Under the pieces are notes generated by a model. That model had not been told where the DNA came from and searched no databases. It worked only from the letters and a program-made list of their open reading frames with translations. A stretch of DNA of 64,000 nucleotides from Bacteroidales bacterium. GTDB lineage: Bacteria > Bacteroidota > Bacteroidia > Bacteroidales > UBA932. Every line of letters begins with the position of its first letter. Within the stretch, counting starts at the first letter, position 1. Of this stretch, positions 10,446 to 19,514 are shown piece by piece. The stretch covers positions 413,053-477,052 of the forward strand of contig JAFRNC010000001.1 in NCBI GenBank assembly GCA_017430365.1, read 5' to 3'. Made by a program: the position numbers and the translations under genes.

Positions 10446-11253
10446 GTATCAGGGAGCCGGCAACGACTTCGTCATCCTGGACAACCGCAGCGGAGCGGTG
10501 AATCTTACTCCAAAAGAGATCAACCGCCTTTGTGACAGGCGTTTCGGCATAGGGGCCGACGGACTGATGACGCTGTGCTCGAGCGACCGTGCCGATTTCG
10601 AGATGCACTATTACAATTCGGACGGCCCTGAAGGGACCATGTGCGGGAACGGCGGCCGCTGCCTGGTGGCTTTCGCCGCCCTGATGGGATTTGAAAGATT
10701 CGAGTTCGTGGCCTGCGACGGCCCCCACAGCGCGGAACTGCTGTCCCGACAGGGGGACAAATGCATAGTCAGGCTCAAGATGCGCGACGTGGAACCCCCT
10801 GTCAGGTATGTGGACGGATGGCATCTGGAGACAGGATCGACCCATTTCGTGCAGTGGGTCGACAATCTCGCCTCGTTCGACGTGGCCGGAGAGGGAAAGA
10901 GACTGAGATGGGATCCCCGGTTTCCCCGAGGTGCCAACGTCAATTTCGTGGAGCCTGCGGCCGACCGCCTCTACATCAGGACATATGAGCGGGGAGTGGA
11001 AGCTGAAACATGGGCCTGCGGCACCGGAGCGACCGCTTCCGCACTGGCTTCATATGCCCACGGAGAAAAATGTTTCGTCCGTTCTGTCGAAAATGGCGCA
11101 GAACGTATTAAATTTGTAGTTCAGGCTCTGGGCGGCCTGCTGTCGGTCGATTTCATCGCCGGGGAGGACGGTTCCTTCCATGACGTATGGCTAACCGGAC
11201 CCGCCACACGCGTGTTCGAGACCGACATTGATTTGGACCTGTTATTCGAATAA
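10423..11253 (+). CDS. dapF: Diaminopimelate epimerase
   Basis: Converts LL- to meso-diaminopimelate for lysine and peptidoglycan. The two catalytic cysteines are in MCGNGGRCLVAFA (about residue 73) and WACGTGATASALA (about residue 190). The N-terminus YKYQGAGNDFVILDN is typical; 276 residues is full length. Overlaps lpxB by 23 nt and precedes the HAMP-domain gene by 6 nt. Confidence 0.95.
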   Translation: MRKLHVYKYQGAGNDFVILDNRSGAVNLTPKEINRLCDRRFGIGADGLMTLCSSDRADFEMHYYNSDGPEGTMCGNGGRCLVAFAALMGFERFEFVACDGPHSAELLSRQGDKCIVRLKMRDVEPPVRYVDGWHLETGSTHFVQWVDNLASFDVAGEGKRLRWDPRFPRGANVNFVEPAADRLYIRTYERGVEAETWACGTGATASALASYAHGEKCFVRSVENGAERIKFVVQALGGLLSVDFIAGEDGSFHDVWLTGPATRVFETDIDLDLLFE

Positions 11254-11259
11254 GCGCGT

Positions 11260-12057
11260 ATGTCGAGATTCAAGACTTTAGGTATCAAGCGGAAGGTGCT
11301 CCTCGGATGCATCGTGCTGGCGATCATACTATTCTTCTCCAGCCTGATTTCCATCTTCGAGTTCACCAAAATGAACCGCTACGTGTCGGGAGTGATCGCC
11401 GACAATATCCGCAGCATCAATGCGGCCCGCGAACTGCTGTCGGTGTCGGAGCAGTACAACATCGATCTCATGAACGGACTCGTGCTTGAAGGTGCGGAGG
11501 AGGTCGAGGCAGTTCCCATCCTTCGTGAGGAGGAACTCGTATCCTCGTTCGAGAATCTCAGCAGGAGCTTCATCACGCCTGAGGAGCGTGCCGGCGCGGA
11601 TTCCGTGCTCTATGCCTATGCGGCATACATGCAGGTGGTTGCCGAAGCGGACGAGATATGGAAGCACGACTACGAGGAGAGGCAGCACTGGTTCTTCAAC
11701 CGGCTGCAGCCCGTATACCATAAGTTCCGCGGTTACATGATGCAGCTGACCTCGGTCTGCCAGGACGCGCTTATCGAGAGCTCGCAGGATATCCGGGAAG
11801 GCACCTACCGCAGCCTGATGCCCGGTCTGGCGTCCGTCCTTGTCGGTATGATCCTCGTCCTGCTCTTCAACTATTTCCTGAACTACTATCTCATCAATCC
11901 GCTCCTGAAGGTGACGGGCGGTATCAAGGGATACCGCTATCACGGGCGGAGCTATGACGTGAAACTCGACAGCGACGATGAGCTCGAGGAGCTCAACCGG
12001 GCGGTCGGGGACATCGTGGAACAGAATCTGACATTCAGGAGGGAACTGGAAAGATGA
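11260..12057 (+). CDS. Membrane sensor-like protein, helical bundle plus HAMP
   Basis: A 265-residue protein with a transmembrane helix at about 13-36, an extracytoplasmic helical domain (about 37-185) like the four-helix-bundle ligand domain of chemoreceptors, a second transmembrane helix (about 188-212), and a short HAMP-like linker (about 213-265: INPLLKVTGGIKGY, then DELEELNRAVGDIVEQN). There is no kinase, cyclase or methyl-accepting domain after the HAMP, so the output partner is unknown. Its stop overlaps the trkH start (ATGA), so the two are probably made together and may function together. That link is inferred from position. Confidence 0.7.
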   Translation: MSRFKTLGIKRKVLLGCIVLAIILFFSSLISIFEFTKMNRYVSGVIADNIRSINAARELLSVSEQYNIDLMNGLVLEGAEEVEAVPILREEELVSSFENLSRSFITPEERAGADSVLYAYAAYMQVVAEADEIWKHDYEERQHWFFNRLQPVYHKFRGYMMQLTSVCQDALIESSQDIREGTYRSLMPGLASVLVGMILVLLFNYFLNYYLINPLLKVTGGIKGYRYHGRSYDVKLDSDDELEELNRAVGDIVEQNLTFRRELER

Positions 12058-13505
12058 ACATGGGGGTCATATCGAGAAACGTAGGCATCGCGCTCATCTG
12101 CTGCGCGGCGTTCATGTTCCTGTCGGCGCTGGTAGCGGCTGTCGACGGTTTCGATACTTCCTTCTCGCCCCTTCTCCTCAGCGCAATACTCACGATGATG
12201 GTGGGCATATTCCCCCTCATCTTCGTCAGGCGCCACAAAGACATCAATACCCGCGAGGGCCTTGCCATCCTGCTCATCGCATGGTTCCTCTGCTGCATCT
12301 TCTCCATGCTCCCCTACGTTCTCTGGGGAGGGGAGTTCTCCCTGGTCAACGCCTGGTTCGAGAGCGCTTCAGGAATCACCACCACCGGGGCGACCATCCT
12401 CAACGACATAGAGGCGCTGCCCAAGGGACTGCTGTTCTGGCGTTCGTCCACGCACTACATCGGAGGCCTCGGAGTCGTGGTCTTCATCATGATGATCCTT
12501 CCTTCCTTCGGCACGGTGCGCTACAAGATGAGCAAGATCGACGTAGACGATATCTCAAAGAACAATTACCGCTATAAGGCCGGGAAATTCATCCACGTGG
12601 TGGTGTCCGTCTATGTCGGCATCACCGTCTGCTCATTCATATCCCTGCTTCTAGCCGGCATGCCGCTCTTCGACGCGGCGAACCACGCCCTCAGCGTCAC
12701 CGCAACGGGAGGTTTCAGTACCAGGAACGCTTCCATAGCCGCATTCGACTCGCCGCTCATCGAAGCGATCCTCATCTTCTTCATGATCGTGGCCAGTCTC
12801 CATTTCGGACTCATATACGCGTCGTTCGCAACCCGCAGTTTCAAGGTGCTGAAGAATCCCGTCACCAAGTTCTATCTGGTCACGATCCTTGTCGCGGGAC
12901 TTCTGGTGGCCGCCAACCTGGTATTCTCCGGGACCATTCCGAATGTGTGGCAGGCGCTGAGGCACAGTTTCTTCACTGTCGTATCGACCATCTCCACATC
13001 GGGATTCGGTTCGACCGACACCAATGTCTGGCCGGTCTTCTCCATACTTATCCTGCTTTATTGCGGCATACAATGCGGTTGTTCGGGATCCACCACTTCC
13101 GGACTGAGGTCCGACCGGGTTTACTTCACGGTAAAGGCGGCTCATGCGCTTCTGGTCAAGATGGCATATCCCAACGCGGTAGTGCACGTCAAGTCGGGAG
13201 GGCAGCTGGTCGACCGCGACCTCATCAACAGCGTCTCGCTTTACGTGCTGCTCTACGTCATCATCGCTTTCGTGATGGCTATAGTCTATGCCGCTTTCGG
13301 CCTCGACCTGATGACTTCTGTCAGCGCTTCGCTGTCGATGATGAGCAATGTAGGGCCCTGCTACGGTACATTCGGTTCATCTATGAGCAGTTTCGCGACA
13401 GCCCCTGAGGTGATGAAAGTACTGATGGGCATCCAGATGATCATCGGCCGTCTGGGAATCTATTCAATCCTGCTCGTTTTCGTCCTCTATCGCAAAAGGG
13501 TCTGA
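12054..13505 (+). CDS. trkH: TrkH-type potassium uptake channel subunit
   Basis: Membrane subunit of a Trk/Ktr K+ transporter. The 483 residues form about 10-12 hydrophobic segments with four selectivity-filter loops readable as TTTGATIL, TATGGFSTR, STSGFGSTD and SNVGPCYG, plus CGIQCGCSGSTTSGLRSDR before the last repeat. The regulatory NAD-binding subunit TrkA is not adjacent; instead the HAMP-domain protein lies directly upstream and overlaps by four bases. The next gene begins on the last base of the TGA. Confidence 0.93.
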   Translation: MNMGVISRNVGIALICCAAFMFLSALVAAVDGFDTSFSPLLLSAILTMMVGIFPLIFVRRHKDINTREGLAILLIAWFLCCIFSMLPYVLWGGEFSLVNAWFESASGITTTGATILNDIEALPKGLLFWRSSTHYIGGLGVVVFIMMILPSFGTVRYKMSKIDVDDISKNNYRYKAGKFIHVVVSVYVGITVCSFISLLLAGMPLFDAANHALSVTATGGFSTRNASIAAFDSPLIEAILIFFMIVASLHFGLIYASFATRSFKVLKNPVTKFYLVTILVAGLLVAANLVFSGTIPNVWQALRHSFFTVVSTISTSGFGSTDTNVWPVFSILILLYCGIQCGCSGSTTSGLRSDRVYFTVKAAHALLVKMAYPNAVVHVKSGGQLVDRDLINSVSLYVLLYVIIAFVMAIVYAAFGLDLMTSVSASLSMMSNVGPCYGTFGSSMSSFATAPEVMKVLMGIQMIIGRLGIYSILLVFVLYRKRV

Positions 13506-14917
13506 TGGGGGTCGCGCAATTCTTCGCCGAAAGGTTGCGGCATCATCTGGGCTATGCGCCCACGCCGTGCCAGGAGCGTCTTTTCGATACGCTCGCGGAA
13601 TTCTCCATGCAGTATGAGACCTGTGACCTGCTCCTTGTCAGCGGGTATGCCGGTACCGGAAAGACATCCGCCGTGGCGGCGTTCGTCCGCACCCTCAAGG
13701 AACTGCGCTACCGGTATGTGCTGCTCGCCCCCACCGGGCGGGCCGCCAAGGTGCTTTCGGGTTTTACCGGAGAGAAGGCATATACCATTCACAAGCATAT
13801 CTACAGGCAGAAATCGGTCCACGACGGGGTGGGGGAATTCCAGCTCAATTTCAACAAGGCCAAGGATACCTTTTTCATAGTCGACGAAGCGTCCCTCATC
13901 TCGGTCGACAACTCCTCCGGCGCAAGCGTGTTCGGATCAGGCGACCTGCTCGAAGACCTGGTGCGTTTCGTAAGGAGCGGAGTCGACGACAAACTCATAA
14001 TCATCGGTGACCGCGGACAATTGCCCCCCATAGGACTTGACCGCAGTCCCGCCCTCGACGAGAACTATATGTCCCGATACGGGACCCTGATGACAGCGGA
14101 ACTGACAACGGTGGTCAGGCAGGCCGCTGAATCGGGAATCCTTACCAACGCCACCATAGTGAGAAGGCTGATCGAGGAGGGAAGGGCCGAGGTCCCGCAT
14201 CTCCACCTGGAAGGCTTCGACGACGTGGAGCGTATCAACGGAGGTGAACTGATCGAGAAGATAGGCGACGCCGTGGGACGCTACGGACTAGACGACATAG
14301 TCGTCCTGTGCCGTTCCAACAAACGGGCGAACCGCTACAATGCGGGTATCCGGGCAACTGTCCTGTACCGCGAGGAAAGGCTTTCCAGGGGCGACAAGCT
14401 AATGGTAGTCAAGAACTGTTACCAGTTCCTGGAGGATATTCCAGAACTCGATTTCATAGCCAACGGAGATGTGGCCCGACTGGTCAGGATATCGCACCAC
14501 GAAGAGCGCTACGGTCTCCATTTCGCCGACGCTGTCCTGTCGTTCCCCGACTACAACGACGTGGAGGTGAACGCCAAGATAGTGCTCGACACCCTCGATT
14601 CCGAGCAGCCGTCGCTCTCCGACGCCCAGCAAAGGGCCCTTTATCAGGGCGTCAATGAGGATTATGCCGATATCCGTTCAGCGCGGAAACGATATGAGAA
14701 GGTAAGGGAAGACCCATATTTCAACGCCCTGCAGATCAAATACGCCACCGCCATAACAGGCCACAAATCCCAGGGCGGCCAGTGGTCCTGCGTCTTCATC
14801 GACAACCCTTTCTGGAAGGAAATGACCCTCGACGACCTGAAATGGCTCTATACCGCCATCACCCGTGGCGTGGAAAAGATATTTTTTGTTAACTTTAAGG
14901 ACGAATTTTTCAGCTGA
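13505..14917 (+). CDS. RecD-like / Dda-like superfamily 1 DNA helicase
   Basis: ATP-dependent SF1 helicase, 470 residues. Walker A is SGYAGTGKTSAV (about residues 46-57), motif Ia contains LLAPTGRAAKVL, Walker B is FFIVDEASLIS, motif III is IIIGDRGQLPPIG, and the C-terminal motifs include YATAITGHKSQGGQW and LYTAITRGVEKIFF. It lacks the long N-terminal domain of RecD2, so it resembles the compact AAA/UvrD_C_2 group. Cytosolic DNA repair or recombination is likely. The ATG shares one base with the trkH stop. Confidence 0.85.
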   Translation: MGVAQFFAERLRHHLGYAPTPCQERLFDTLAEFSMQYETCDLLLVSGYAGTGKTSAVAAFVRTLKELRYRYVLLAPTGRAAKVLSGFTGEKAYTIHKHIYRQKSVHDGVGEFQLNFNKAKDTFFIVDEASLISVDNSSGASVFGSGDLLEDLVRFVRSGVDDKLIIIGDRGQLPPIGLDRSPALDENYMSRYGTLMTAELTTVVRQAAESGILTNATIVRRLIEEGRAEVPHLHLEGFDDVERINGGELIEKIGDAVGRYGLDDIVVLCRSNKRANRYNAGIRATVLYREERLSRGDKLMVVKNCYQFLEDIPELDFIANGDVARLVRISHHEERYGLHFADAVLSFPDYNDVEVNAKIVLDTLDSEQPSLSDAQQRALYQGVNEDYADIRSARKRYEKVREDPYFNALQIKYATAITGHKSQGGQWSCVFIDNPFWKEMTLDDLKWLYTAITRGVEKIFFVNFKDEFFS

Positions 14918-14933
14918 AAAAAACCTAGGCTAT

Positions 14934-15614
14934 ATGTATTTATATTGGATTTTGTTCATTGGGGTCGCGGTACTCAGTTATGTGGTGCAGGCCTCTTTTC
15001 AGAAAGAATTCCAGCAGGCGGCGCAGGCGCCTCTCCTGAACGGCATGGCCGGCAGGGAGGTGGCCGTGCGGATGCTGGAGGAGCACGGCATCCGCGACGT
15101 GAAGGTCACTTCCACTCCGGGGCAGCTCACCGACAATTTCAATCCTACCAACAAGACCGTCAACCTGAGCCAGGCCGTATATGCCCAGACCAACGTGGCG
15201 GCCGCAGCGGTGGCCGCGCACGAGTGCGGTCACGCCGTGCAGCACGCACAGGGATATTTCCCGGTGAAGGTCCGTTCGGCGCTTGTCCCTGTCGTATCCA
15301 TCACTTCCCGCATCGTTCCGTTCGTCCTTCTGGGAGGCATGCTGCTGATCAATATCTTCCCGCAGATCATGTGGGTCGGCATCGCACTCTTCGCATTCTC
15401 GACGCTTTTCAGTTTCGTGACCCTTCCCGTGGAGATCGATGCAAGCCGCAGGGCTCTTGCGTGGCTCAATAGGAGCGACATCATCGATCCTTCGAATGCC
15501 GACGAAGCGCGTGGTGCGCTCAAGGCTGCCGCTTACACCTATGTCGTGGCTGCGCTGAGTTCGCTGGCCACACTGGTTTATTATCTCTCGATTTTTTCCG
15601 GTAGAAGAAGCTGA
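14934..15614 (+). CDS. Neutral zinc metallopeptidase, YugP family
   Basis: Membrane-bound peptidase-like protein, 226 residues from the ATG at 14934. A first hydrophobic helix (about 2-20) is followed by the zinc-site HECGH at residues 96-100, within AAVAAHECGHAVQH. Further hydrophobic segments lie at about 126-142, 144-165 and 205-222. LPVEIDASRRALAWL is also characteristic of the family. Substrates are unknown. The open frame reaches back to 14865, but that part overlaps the helicase gene. Confidence 0.9.
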   Translation: MYLYWILFIGVAVLSYVVQASFQKEFQQAAQAPLLNGMAGREVAVRMLEEHGIRDVKVTSTPGQLTDNFNPTNKTVNLSQAVYAQTNVAAAAVAAHECGHAVQHAQGYFPVKVRSALVPVVSITSRIVPFVLLGGMLLINIFPQIMWVGIALFAFSTLFSFVTLPVEIDASRRALAWLNRSDIIDPSNADEARGALKAAAYTYVVAALSSLATLVYYLSIFSGRRS

Positions 15615-15621
15615 TCACGTT

Positions 15622-17730
15622 ATGAAAAGAATACTGTTTGCATCCCTTGTCCTGCTGCTTGCACTTCCCATGCAGGGGCAGAAAGCCCTTGAAGGCAAAA
15701 GGTTCACTGAAGCTGAACTTTTGAACGCATTACCCGACGGCATCGTGAAGCCCGCTCCCTTTCCCATGGGCTATTCCGACGCCAATACGCTGCTCTATTC
15801 CGTAGGACGCGATCTCTATGCCTTCTCGCTCAAGGACGGCTCCAGGAGCACTGTTCCTCCCAAGCCCCGCCAGAAGGCCGCAAATATCGAGAACATGGTG
15901 CCCGGATGGGTTAATCCGACCTGGTCTCCCGACTCGACGAGGATCGCCTACACGCTTGGGAACGACCTCTATTCCATCGACGTCAACACGCGCGCCATCG
16001 TGCGCCACACATATGACGGGAGCGACCTGATCCTGAACGGATATGCCTCCTGGGTCTATTACGAGGAGATTCTCGGCAGGCCTTCGCAGTACCGTGCCTT
16101 CTGGTGGTCTCCCGACAGCAAGGTGATTGCTTTCTACCGCTTCGACAATTCGAAGGTGCCGATGTTCCCCATATACTCGCCGAAGGGAAAGCACGGCAGT
16201 CTCAACCAGACCCGCTATCCCAAGACCGGCGACCCCAATCCCGAGGTGAAGCTGGGATTCGTCTCGGCTCTCGGCGGGGAGACAGTATGGGCTGACTTCG
16301 ATCCGAAGGAAGACCAGTATTTCGGCACTCCTTTCTGGAGCGGCGACGGAACCAAGTTGATGGTCAGCTGGATGGACCGCGCACAGGACAATTTCAGGCT
16401 CTTCTCCGTCACGCCCGGTACCGGCGCGAAAGTCCTTGTCTACAAGGAACATCAGGACAGCTGGATCGACTGGATGGACGACATGCTCTTCGAAAAGGAG
16501 GGAATCTATATCGTCCGCGACTTCTCGGGCTGGCAGCAGATATATTTCCTCTCATACGACGGAAGCCGTTTCGAGCAGCTCACCTCGGGCCACAACTGGG
16601 GCGTACACCTGCTGAAGGTCGACAAGAAGTATCTGTTCTTTACGGCAAAACGTGAGGCTACCACGCGCGTGGACATTTATCGCCTTGACCTGAAGGACAA
16701 GGTGGTTCACAGGATTTCCTACGGCGACCTGAATTTCACCGGCGTACAGGTGTCGGCTGACGACCGCAACGTCTGCGCCCTGGCTTCCAACTACCGTACC
16801 CCTACGCAGCTGGTCAACATCTCGGTGCCCGCTTCGGGCAAGGTCGATCCGGCAAAGGATGTTCGAGTGGTATACGACACGAAAGGGGAGCGTTTCAACG
16901 AATATGCGATCGCGCTTCCGGAACTTGTGTACGTCACTACCCGTGATGGCGTGAGCCTGCCTGCGGCTGTGACCTGGCCGGTCGATTTCGACCCGTCGAA
17001 GCGCTATCCCGTCAAGGTCAACATATACGGCGGTCCTGACAACCCCCAGGTCCGCGAAGGCTGGCGTGGTGTCTCGATGGGCAATCAGTGGTGGGCCAAC
17101 CACGGCGTCATCCAGGTTACGCTCGACAACCGTGCCGGCGGCCACTACGGCAAGAAGGGGGTCGAGTCGGTCTACCGCCGTCTCGGCGTCCTGGAACTCA
17201 AGGATTTCTGCGACGGTATCGATTATTTCCGCAAGATGCCGTTCGTCGATGAGAACAAGATCGGTGTCGAAGGTTTCTCCTTCGGGGGTACCATGACCAC
17301 GCTCTGCGTGACCGAAGGCAACGAGCACTTCCAGTACGGCATCGCCGGCGGCGGTGTCTATGACTGGGGTCTCTACGACACCCATTATGGCGAGCGCTAT
17401 ATGGACCGTCCGCAGGACAATCCCGACGGATACCGCGAGTCCCGCGTCATCGACCGCGTAGACGCTTATAAGGGCGATGCCACGAACATGCTCCGCATCA
17501 CTCACGGCACCGGCGACGATAATGTCCATTTCCAGAATTCCCTGCAGCTGATCGACAAGCTCGAGAGCGGCCACAAGGATTTCGAACTGATGATCTATCC
17601 CGACGGAATGCACGGCTACCGCGGCGACCAGGGAGTCCACTCCTCGCTCCAGGACTACAAGTTCTGGTACAGGTATCTGCTCGGTCAGCCCCTGCCCGAC
17701 ATCCTGTTCGAGTATTTCAAGAAGAAGTAG
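15622..17730 (+). CDS. Dipeptidyl-peptidase IV-like serine peptidase (S9)
   Basis: Secreted prolyl dipeptidyl-peptidase-like enzyme: signal peptide MKRILFASLVLLLALPMQGQ, an eight-bladed propeller region (about 30-440), then an alpha/beta-hydrolase domain. The catalytic triad is readable as Ser553 in GFSFGG, Asp632/633 in TGDDNVHFQ and His664 in DGMHGYRG. The Glu pair for substrate amino-terminus binding is probably within SWVYYEEILGR. Full length at 702 residues. Probably periplasmic, feeding peptide use. Ends at a strong bidirectional terminator. Confidence 0.94.
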   Translation: MKRILFASLVLLLALPMQGQKALEGKRFTEAELLNALPDGIVKPAPFPMGYSDANTLLYSVGRDLYAFSLKDGSRSTVPPKPRQKAANIENMVPGWVNPTWSPDSTRIAYTLGNDLYSIDVNTRAIVRHTYDGSDLILNGYASWVYYEEILGRPSQYRAFWWSPDSKVIAFYRFDNSKVPMFPIYSPKGKHGSLNQTRYPKTGDPNPEVKLGFVSALGGETVWADFDPKEDQYFGTPFWSGDGTKLMVSWMDRAQDNFRLFSVTPGTGAKVLVYKEHQDSWIDWMDDMLFEKEGIYIVRDFSGWQQIYFLSYDGSRFEQLTSGHNWGVHLLKVDKKYLFFTAKREATTRVDIYRLDLKDKVVHRISYGDLNFTGVQVSADDRNVCALASNYRTPTQLVNISVPASGKVDPAKDVRVVYDTKGERFNEYAIALPELVYVTTRDGVSLPAAVTWPVDFDPSKRYPVKVNIYGGPDNPQVREGWRGVSMGNQWWANHGVIQVTLDNRAGGHYGKKGVESVYRRLGVLELKDFCDGIDYFRKMPFVDENKIGVEGFSFGGTMTTLCVTEGNEHFQYGIAGGGVYDWGLYDTHYGERYMDRPQDNPDGYRESRVIDRVDAYKGDATNMLRITHGTGDDNVHFQNSLQLIDKLESGHKDFELMIYPDGMHGYRGDQGVHSSLQDYKFWYRYLLGQPLPDILFEYFKKK

Positions 17731-17745
17731 TCATTCTGAAAACTG

Positions 17746-17780
17746 AAGAGGGCAGCCTTCGGAAAGGCTGCCCTCTTTTA
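17746..17780. terminator. Bidirectional terminator, S9 peptidase / phosphohexomutase
   Basis: A perfect 14-bp stem (17746-17759 with 17764-17777) around a 4-nt loop, with A- and T-rich flanks on each side, between convergent genes. Confidence 0.9.
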
Positions 17781-17796
17781 TTGTGCATCGCGGGCC

Positions 17797-19449
17797 CTAT
17801 GCGGAGAACTGTTCGCGGAGGGCGGCGTTGCGTGCATCGGCGTCGTCGCCGCACGCGCTGAAGTAGAACTTGATCTTAGGCTCGGTTCCGGAAGGCCTGA
17901 CGGTCACCTTGCAGCCGTCCTGGCTGAAGAACTGGAGCACGTTAGACTTGGGAAGGCCGGTCTTCTCGGGTTCGTTGTAGTCGATCACCTTCACGACAGG
18001 CGAACCGGCCAGTTCCTTCGGCGGATTGGCCCTGAAGTCGACCATCATCCGCTGGATCTGCTCGATTCCGTCCTTGCCCTTCTTGGTGACGGAAATCAGG
18101 CTTTCCTTGAAATAGCCATATTCGGCATAGATCTCCTGGAGATAACCGTAGAGGCTCTGGCCGCGGTCGGCCAGCCAGGCCGCGCATTCGCACAGCATGG
18201 CGCAGGTGACGACCGAATCCTTGTCGCGCACGAAACTGCCGACATTGAAGCCGTTGCTCTCCTCGCCGCCGCAGATGAAGGTCTTCTTGCCTTCCAGGGC
18301 ATGCTGTTTCTCGGCGATGTATTTGAAACCGGTGAGGACGTCGAAGATTTCGACTCCGTATTTCTTGCATATGACCTTCAGCAGGTCGGTGGTCACGATG
18401 GTCTTGACCATGAACTGCTTCCCGTCGAGTTTGCCGAGTTCGGACCAGCGGGTGAGAGCATAAGAAGAGACCAGCGTGGCGATCTGGTTGCCCGTGAGAA
18501 GGACCATCTCGCCCTTGTCGTTGCGCACTGCGCAGCCTACGCGGTCGGCGTCAGGGTCGGTTCCGAGAGCTATGTCCGCTCCGACGGCATCGGCACGCTC
18601 CATCACCATGCGCATCGCGGTGGGTTCCTCCGGGTTGGGAGAGACCACTGTGGGGAAATTGCCGTCGCTGACGTCCTGGTCGTCCACATGATAAATGTTG
18701 GTGAATCCGGCCTGCTTCAATCCTGCGGGCACGAGGCGCACGCCGGTGCCGTGGAGAGGGGTGTAGGCTATCTTGAGGTCGCGGTGACGGGCGATGCTGT
18801 CGGGGGAGAGGAGCAGCGAGAGCTGGCTGTCGAGGAAGGCCTTGTCGACCTCGGCTCCGATTCCCTGGGGATAGGAGTTCTCGTCGATGAGGACCTGGTC
18901 CATCGAGGTGATCTTGTTGACTTCCGCTATGATGTTCTTGTCGTGGGGGGCGATGATCTGTGCACCGTCCTCCCAGAACACCTTGTAGCCGTTGTATTCC
19001 TTCGGGTTGTGCGAAGCGGTGATCATGATGCCGGCCTTGCATTTGAGGTAGCGGATCGCGAAGCTCAGTTCCGGCGTGGGGCGGATGTTGTCGAAAACGT
19101 AGGTGTGTATGCCGTTGGCCATCAGCACGTCGGCTGAAACCTTTGTGAAGAGGCGGCTGTTGTTGCGGCTGTCGTAGGAGATGACAACCGATATCTTCTG
19201 GTCGACAAAGTTTTTCTTGAGGTAGTTTGCGAGGCCCTGGGTCGCCATTGCCACCGTATAGCGGTTCATCCGGTTCGTTCCGGCCCCCATCACGCCGCGA
19301 AGGCCTCCTGTGCCGAATTCGAGTGTACGGTAGAATGCGTCTTCCAGGATTTTGGGATCGCCTTTCATCATCTCCAGCACTTCGCGCTGGGTTTCAAGAT
19401 CGTAATTGTTGCTGAGCCAGGTCTTGGCCACTTCAAGGTAGTTTGCCAT
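17797..19449 (-). CDS. Phosphoglucomutase / phosphomannomutase family
   Basis: Alpha-D-phosphohexomutase interconverting 1- and 6-phosphosugars for cell-envelope precursors. Phosphoserine Ser146 lies in MITASHNPKEYNGYKV, the metal loop is GTDPDADRVGCAV, the sugar loop is GGEESNGF, and the phosphate-binding loop is VRPSGTEPKIKFY. At 550 residues it belongs to the longer Pgm/PgcA-like subgroup. The exact sugar preference (glucose, mannose or glucosamine) cannot be read from the sequence. Single gene with its own promoter, divergent from the methyltransferase. Confidence 0.92.
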   Translation of the reverse strand: MANYLEVAKTWLSNNYDLETQREVLEMMKGDPKILEDAFYRTLEFGTGGLRGVMGAGTNRMNRYTVAMATQGLANYLKKNFVDQKISVVISYDSRNNSRLFTKVSADVLMANGIHTYVFDNIRPTPELSFAIRYLKCKAGIMITASHNPKEYNGYKVFWEDGAQIIAPHDKNIIAEVNKITSMDQVLIDENSYPQGIGAEVDKAFLDSQLSLLLSPDSIARHRDLKIAYTPLHGTGVRLVPAGLKQAGFTNIYHVDDQDVSDGNFPTVVSPNPEEPTAMRMVMERADAVGADIALGTDPDADRVGCAVRNDKGEMVLLTGNQIATLVSSYALTRWSELGKLDGKQFMVKTIVTTDLLKVICKKYGVEIFDVLTGFKYIAEKQHALEGKKTFICGGEESNGFNVGSFVRDKDSVVTCAMLCECAAWLADRGQSLYGYLQEIYAEYGYFKESLISVTKKGKDGIEQIQRMMVDFRANPPKELAGSPVVKVIDYNEPEKTGLPKSNVLQFFSQDGCKVTVRPSGTEPKIKFYFSACGDDADARNAALREQFSA

Positions 19450-19469
19450 GGGAGTAAAGGTTTAATTTC

Positions 19470-19507
19470 CAAAGATATGAAAAAAAGCGGCAAAAATGCT
19501 ATCTTTG
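19470..19507. promoter_or_regulatory. Divergent -7 boxes, phosphohexomutase / methyltransferase
   Basis: The minus strand of 19470-19477 reads TATCTTTG and the plus strand of 19500-19507 reads TATCTTTG; the latter ends 7 nt before the ATG at 19515. Confidence 0.6.
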
Positions 19508-19514
19508 TAAGGAG

